Assembly: GCA_006969905.1 (NCBI GenBank)
Contig: CP030887.1
Location: 1,904,001-1,968,000 of the forward strand
Source of the DNA: Balneolaceae bacterium
Lineage (GTDB): Bacteria; Bacteroidota; Rhodothermia; Balneolales; Balneolaceae
DNA length: 64,000 bases
Direction: 5' to 3'
Shown: one piece after another, positions 62,010 to 64,000 of the stretch
How positions within the stretch are numbered: the stretch's first letter is position 1
Layout of the letters: every line of letters begins with the position of its first letter
Position numbers and translations under genes: made by a program
Notes under the pieces: model-generated
Database searches by the model: none
The model's input: the letters and a program-made list of their open reading frames with translations, nothing else
What the model was told of the DNA's origin: nothing

Positions 62010-64000
62010 ATGATTTACAATAGGTTACCCCAACAGGTATTAGTTTTTTTAATTATTCTATTCTCAGCTTTTCTAAGCTCGTGTAAAAATAACGACACTC
62101 AGTTGGTGGTTGATCCGGTAGCAGACGGAGAACTGAAATCAACATTTCCACGCATTGGCTTTTCGGAAGAAAAGAAGGAAAAGCTGGAGTCAAAAAAGAA
62201 CTCGGATCAGTGGGTTGATTTGATCACCAGGATGAGTAACCAGGCAGATGGAGGATCCGAACAATACGGTTTTGGAGCCTACCATTTTGCGGTGGCCTAC
62301 GCGGTTACCGGAGAGCAGAAATATGCACATACCGCCAGGGAGATGATTTTCCGGGTAATTCACGAACCTGATTATTGTAACCTCACAAGCACCTACCTTC
62401 GGGCTCCGGGTTGTACCGGCCAGGTTGCATTTGCTGCAGATATACTATTCAGCGAATTATCTGACGAGGATAAAGAAGAGATCTTTGATTACCTCGAAAC
62501 CGCTGCGAGTGGCATTGTTAACCTGGAGGGCTGGAGCGGCTGGGGATGGCAGGATGGTAACCCGGCATTTAAAGAGTTGAATAATTTTTATCCGGGCCAT
62601 GTTCAGACAATCCTGAATTATGCTTTGCTGGCTTACAATCACAGGGAATTAGCACGCGGTTATTATAAAATGATTGTAGAAGAAGAATTGCCCCGGGCTT
62701 TTGATATGATCAGGGAGGAACTGGCGGGTGGCCACGGAGCAGAAGGTACATGGTACGATGACAAGATGTTCGGGCATTACGCAGAAGTAGTACTTATGCT
62801 GCGTGAGGCTACCCAGGGCAAGGTAGATTTTGGAAAGGAGTACGCAGATGTATTTGCTGATTACGCAACCTGGAGGCTCTACTCTGTTATGAACAGGAGG
62901 GAAGAAAATGGCGAGCCGCAGCTTTATGATACACCAACAGGAGATCAGCCTGCCGTGGATGAAGCTAAAATCATCGACCTGGCCCGCCTGAGGCTCTGGT
63001 TATTCTCAGATGTGTTAAAAGACACTGACAGATCTGAGGTAGCAGCTTATATCCGCTACTTTGATGAAAATATAGATTTTGAAGTGAAAGGCTATCAACG
63101 TGAGTACCAATTGCATTACTTATTGCATTTCACTGATGAAGCAGGAATGGCAGATTTTACACAGGTACTTCCTGCATATTGGTATTCTGCAGGAAAAGGA
63201 GTGGCACAATACAGAACCGGCTGGGATGAAAACGCAATGGCTGTGACTATCCATTTTTCACCGAGCCAGGGCCAGCGTAACAGCCATTGGCACTTTGGAG
63301 AAGGAGCTTTCTATATATGGTATAAAGGCTGGCAGGCCGATCATCTGAACCGCGTAGAAGGTAACGGTATCCGCCAGTTTACCGGGTTGATGAATACCCT
63401 GCTTGTTAATTCAAACGATGAAACACAAGGCAGGGGAGATGCCCGTGTGTTAGCTTTTAAAGGAGAGCCTGATTTCATGATGGTAAAGGGTGATGCGAGT
63501 GAAATGTACTCGGAAAGCCTGGGTAAATTTGAGAGAACCCTGATCGTATCCGGTCACATGATCAGCATTTATGATCATGCGGAAAAACTGAATGCCGAAG
63601 ATGAAATAAATTTTATTGTAAACAACCAAAGCGGTTTTTCGATTGAAGGGAACCGGTATACCGCTCAAAACCTGGAAGGGCAGTTGGTGATTGAAACTAT
63701 GTTTCCAACGGGAATGGCTGGGAATATTACATCAGAGGCCAGCCAAAGGACAATGGGCATACAGGTAAACCTGAACTCTTCCGGGTCAACGCTCAATACG
63801 CTTCATGCTTTGCAGGTTGGCGACAAGGGTTCGGTACCTGCCGTTGTTTCTGAGGTACAAGACGGATGGTTTTATGGCACCTTCTTCAAAGGTGCGGATG
63901 CATCTTATGTACACATGATAAATGTCAGTAATCAGGGGGCTACGGGTTTGAGTTACGAGTTGGATGCAACGCACAGTATCAAACACGTTATAGCAGGGCT
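62010..64000 (+). CDS. Heparinase II/III-like lipoprotein (polysaccharide lyase type), partial
   Basis: At least 663 residues, open to the window end. It has a lipoprotein signal with lipobox LSSC at about residue 25. The N-terminal half looks like an alpha/alpha toroid (VAYAVTGEQKYAHTAREM, AFAADILFSELSDEDKEEIF, GWGWQDGNPAF). From about residue 390 it turns beta-rich with QRNSHWHFGEGAFYIWYKG, like heparinase, alginate or hyaluronate lyases. Which polysaccharide it cuts cannot be told. Its neighbours give no PUL (SusC/D) in this window. Confidence 0.72.
   Translation, partial: MIYNRLPQQVLVFLIILFSAFLSSCKNNDTQLVVDPVADGELKSTFPRIGFSEEKKEKLESKKNSDQWVDLITRMSNQADGGSEQYGFGAYHFAVAYAVTGEQKYAHTAREMIFRVIHEPDYCNLTSTYLRAPGCTGQVAFAADILFSELSDEDKEEIFDYLETAASGIVNLEGWSGWGWQDGNPAFKELNNFYPGHVQTILNYALLAYNHRELARGYYKMIVEEELPRAFDMIREELAGGHGAEGTWYDDKMFGHYAEVVLMLREATQGKVDFGKEYADVFADYATWRLYSVMNRREENGEPQLYDTPTGDQPAVDEAKIIDLARLRLWLFSDVLKDTDRSEVAAYIRYFDENIDFEVKGYQREYQLHYLLHFTDEAGMADFTQVLPAYWYSAGKGVAQYRTGWDENAMAVTIHFSPSQGQRNSHWHFGEGAFYIWYKGWQADHLNRVEGNGIRQFTGLMNTLLVNSNDETQGRGDARVLAFKGEPDFMMVKGDASEMYSESLGKFERTLIVSGHMISIYDHAEKLNAEDEINFIVNNQSGFSIEGNRYTAQNLEGQLVIETMFPTGMAGNITSEASQRTMGIQVNLNSSGSTLNTLHALQVGDKGSVPAVVSEVQDGWFYGTFFKGADASYVHMINVSNQGATGLSYELDATHSIKHVIAG

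Overview
The window looks like chromosome of a free-living member of the Balneolaeota/Bacteroidota side of the FCB group, most likely a Balneola/Gracilimonas-like organism (inference). The reasons are a YPNPFNPTT-type C-terminal sorting domain, a DUF4296 lipoprotein, a short LeuA without its regulatory domain, a b558-type succinate dehydrogenase, moderately AT-rich DNA, weak or absent Shine-Dalgarno sites, and palindromic intergenic repeats. No rRNA, tRNA, CRISPR array, classical insertion sequence or prophage was seen.

Layout. 1-7.9 kb: the end of a DUF5989/SxtJ-type cluster, then DinB, MsrB and a DUF1460 lipoprotein, and an operon of a cobalamin adenosyltransferase, an SGNH-TPR membrane protein and a GlmM-type mutase. 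8.1-12.1 kb: the succinate dehydrogenase operon sdhC-sdhA-sdhB, interrupted by a GxxExxY gene framed by CAC-rich inverted arms. A gene-less copy of the same arms fills the sdhA-sdhB spacer. 12.1-20 kb: purU, two class V aminotransferase-fold genes (one with a Tat signal), an orphan beta-barrel protein, ilvA, and an ECF sigma factor with a membrane partner. 20-24.5 kb: small stress and regulatory genes (GNAT, DUF1059, AlkC, DinB, Crp/Fnr) and a tandem pair of tiny glycine-zipper proteins.

24.7-36.5 kb is a branched-chain amino acid locus. ilvD-ilvB-ilvN-ilvC reads leftward and leuA-leuC-leuD-leuB reads rightward, with one alpha-helical protein gene between them. The ilv operon is preceded by a leader peptide rich in Ile, Val and Leu, a mutually exclusive antiterminator pairing and a terminator. 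This is a complete attenuator that can be read directly from the sequence. The ilv spacers are packed with hairpins, and ilvB has an odd 5' end.

36.5-57 kb: a secreted triple-LamG protein, a GH114-like lipoprotein, recQ, coaX, udk, a cell-wall amidase, an ATPase-MscS gene pair, an ankyrin protein, a RsmI-like methylase, a beta-lactamase-fold protein that has lost its catalytic motifs, a DUF819 transporter-like protein, an esterase, and the lysine pathway genes lysC, dapB and dapA. 57-64 kb: small membrane and regulatory proteins, a class C serine hydrolase fused to TPRs and coupled to a MarR regulator whose start codon abuts a perfect 28-bp palindrome, and a heparinase-like lipoprotein gene that runs off the right edge.

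The strongest leads for new biology are the GxxExxY gene-in-a-repeat element with its empty copy in the same operon, and the ilv attenuator. Secondary leads are the ATPase-MscS module, the glycine-zipper pair, the degenerate beta-lactamase fold and the MarR palindrome.
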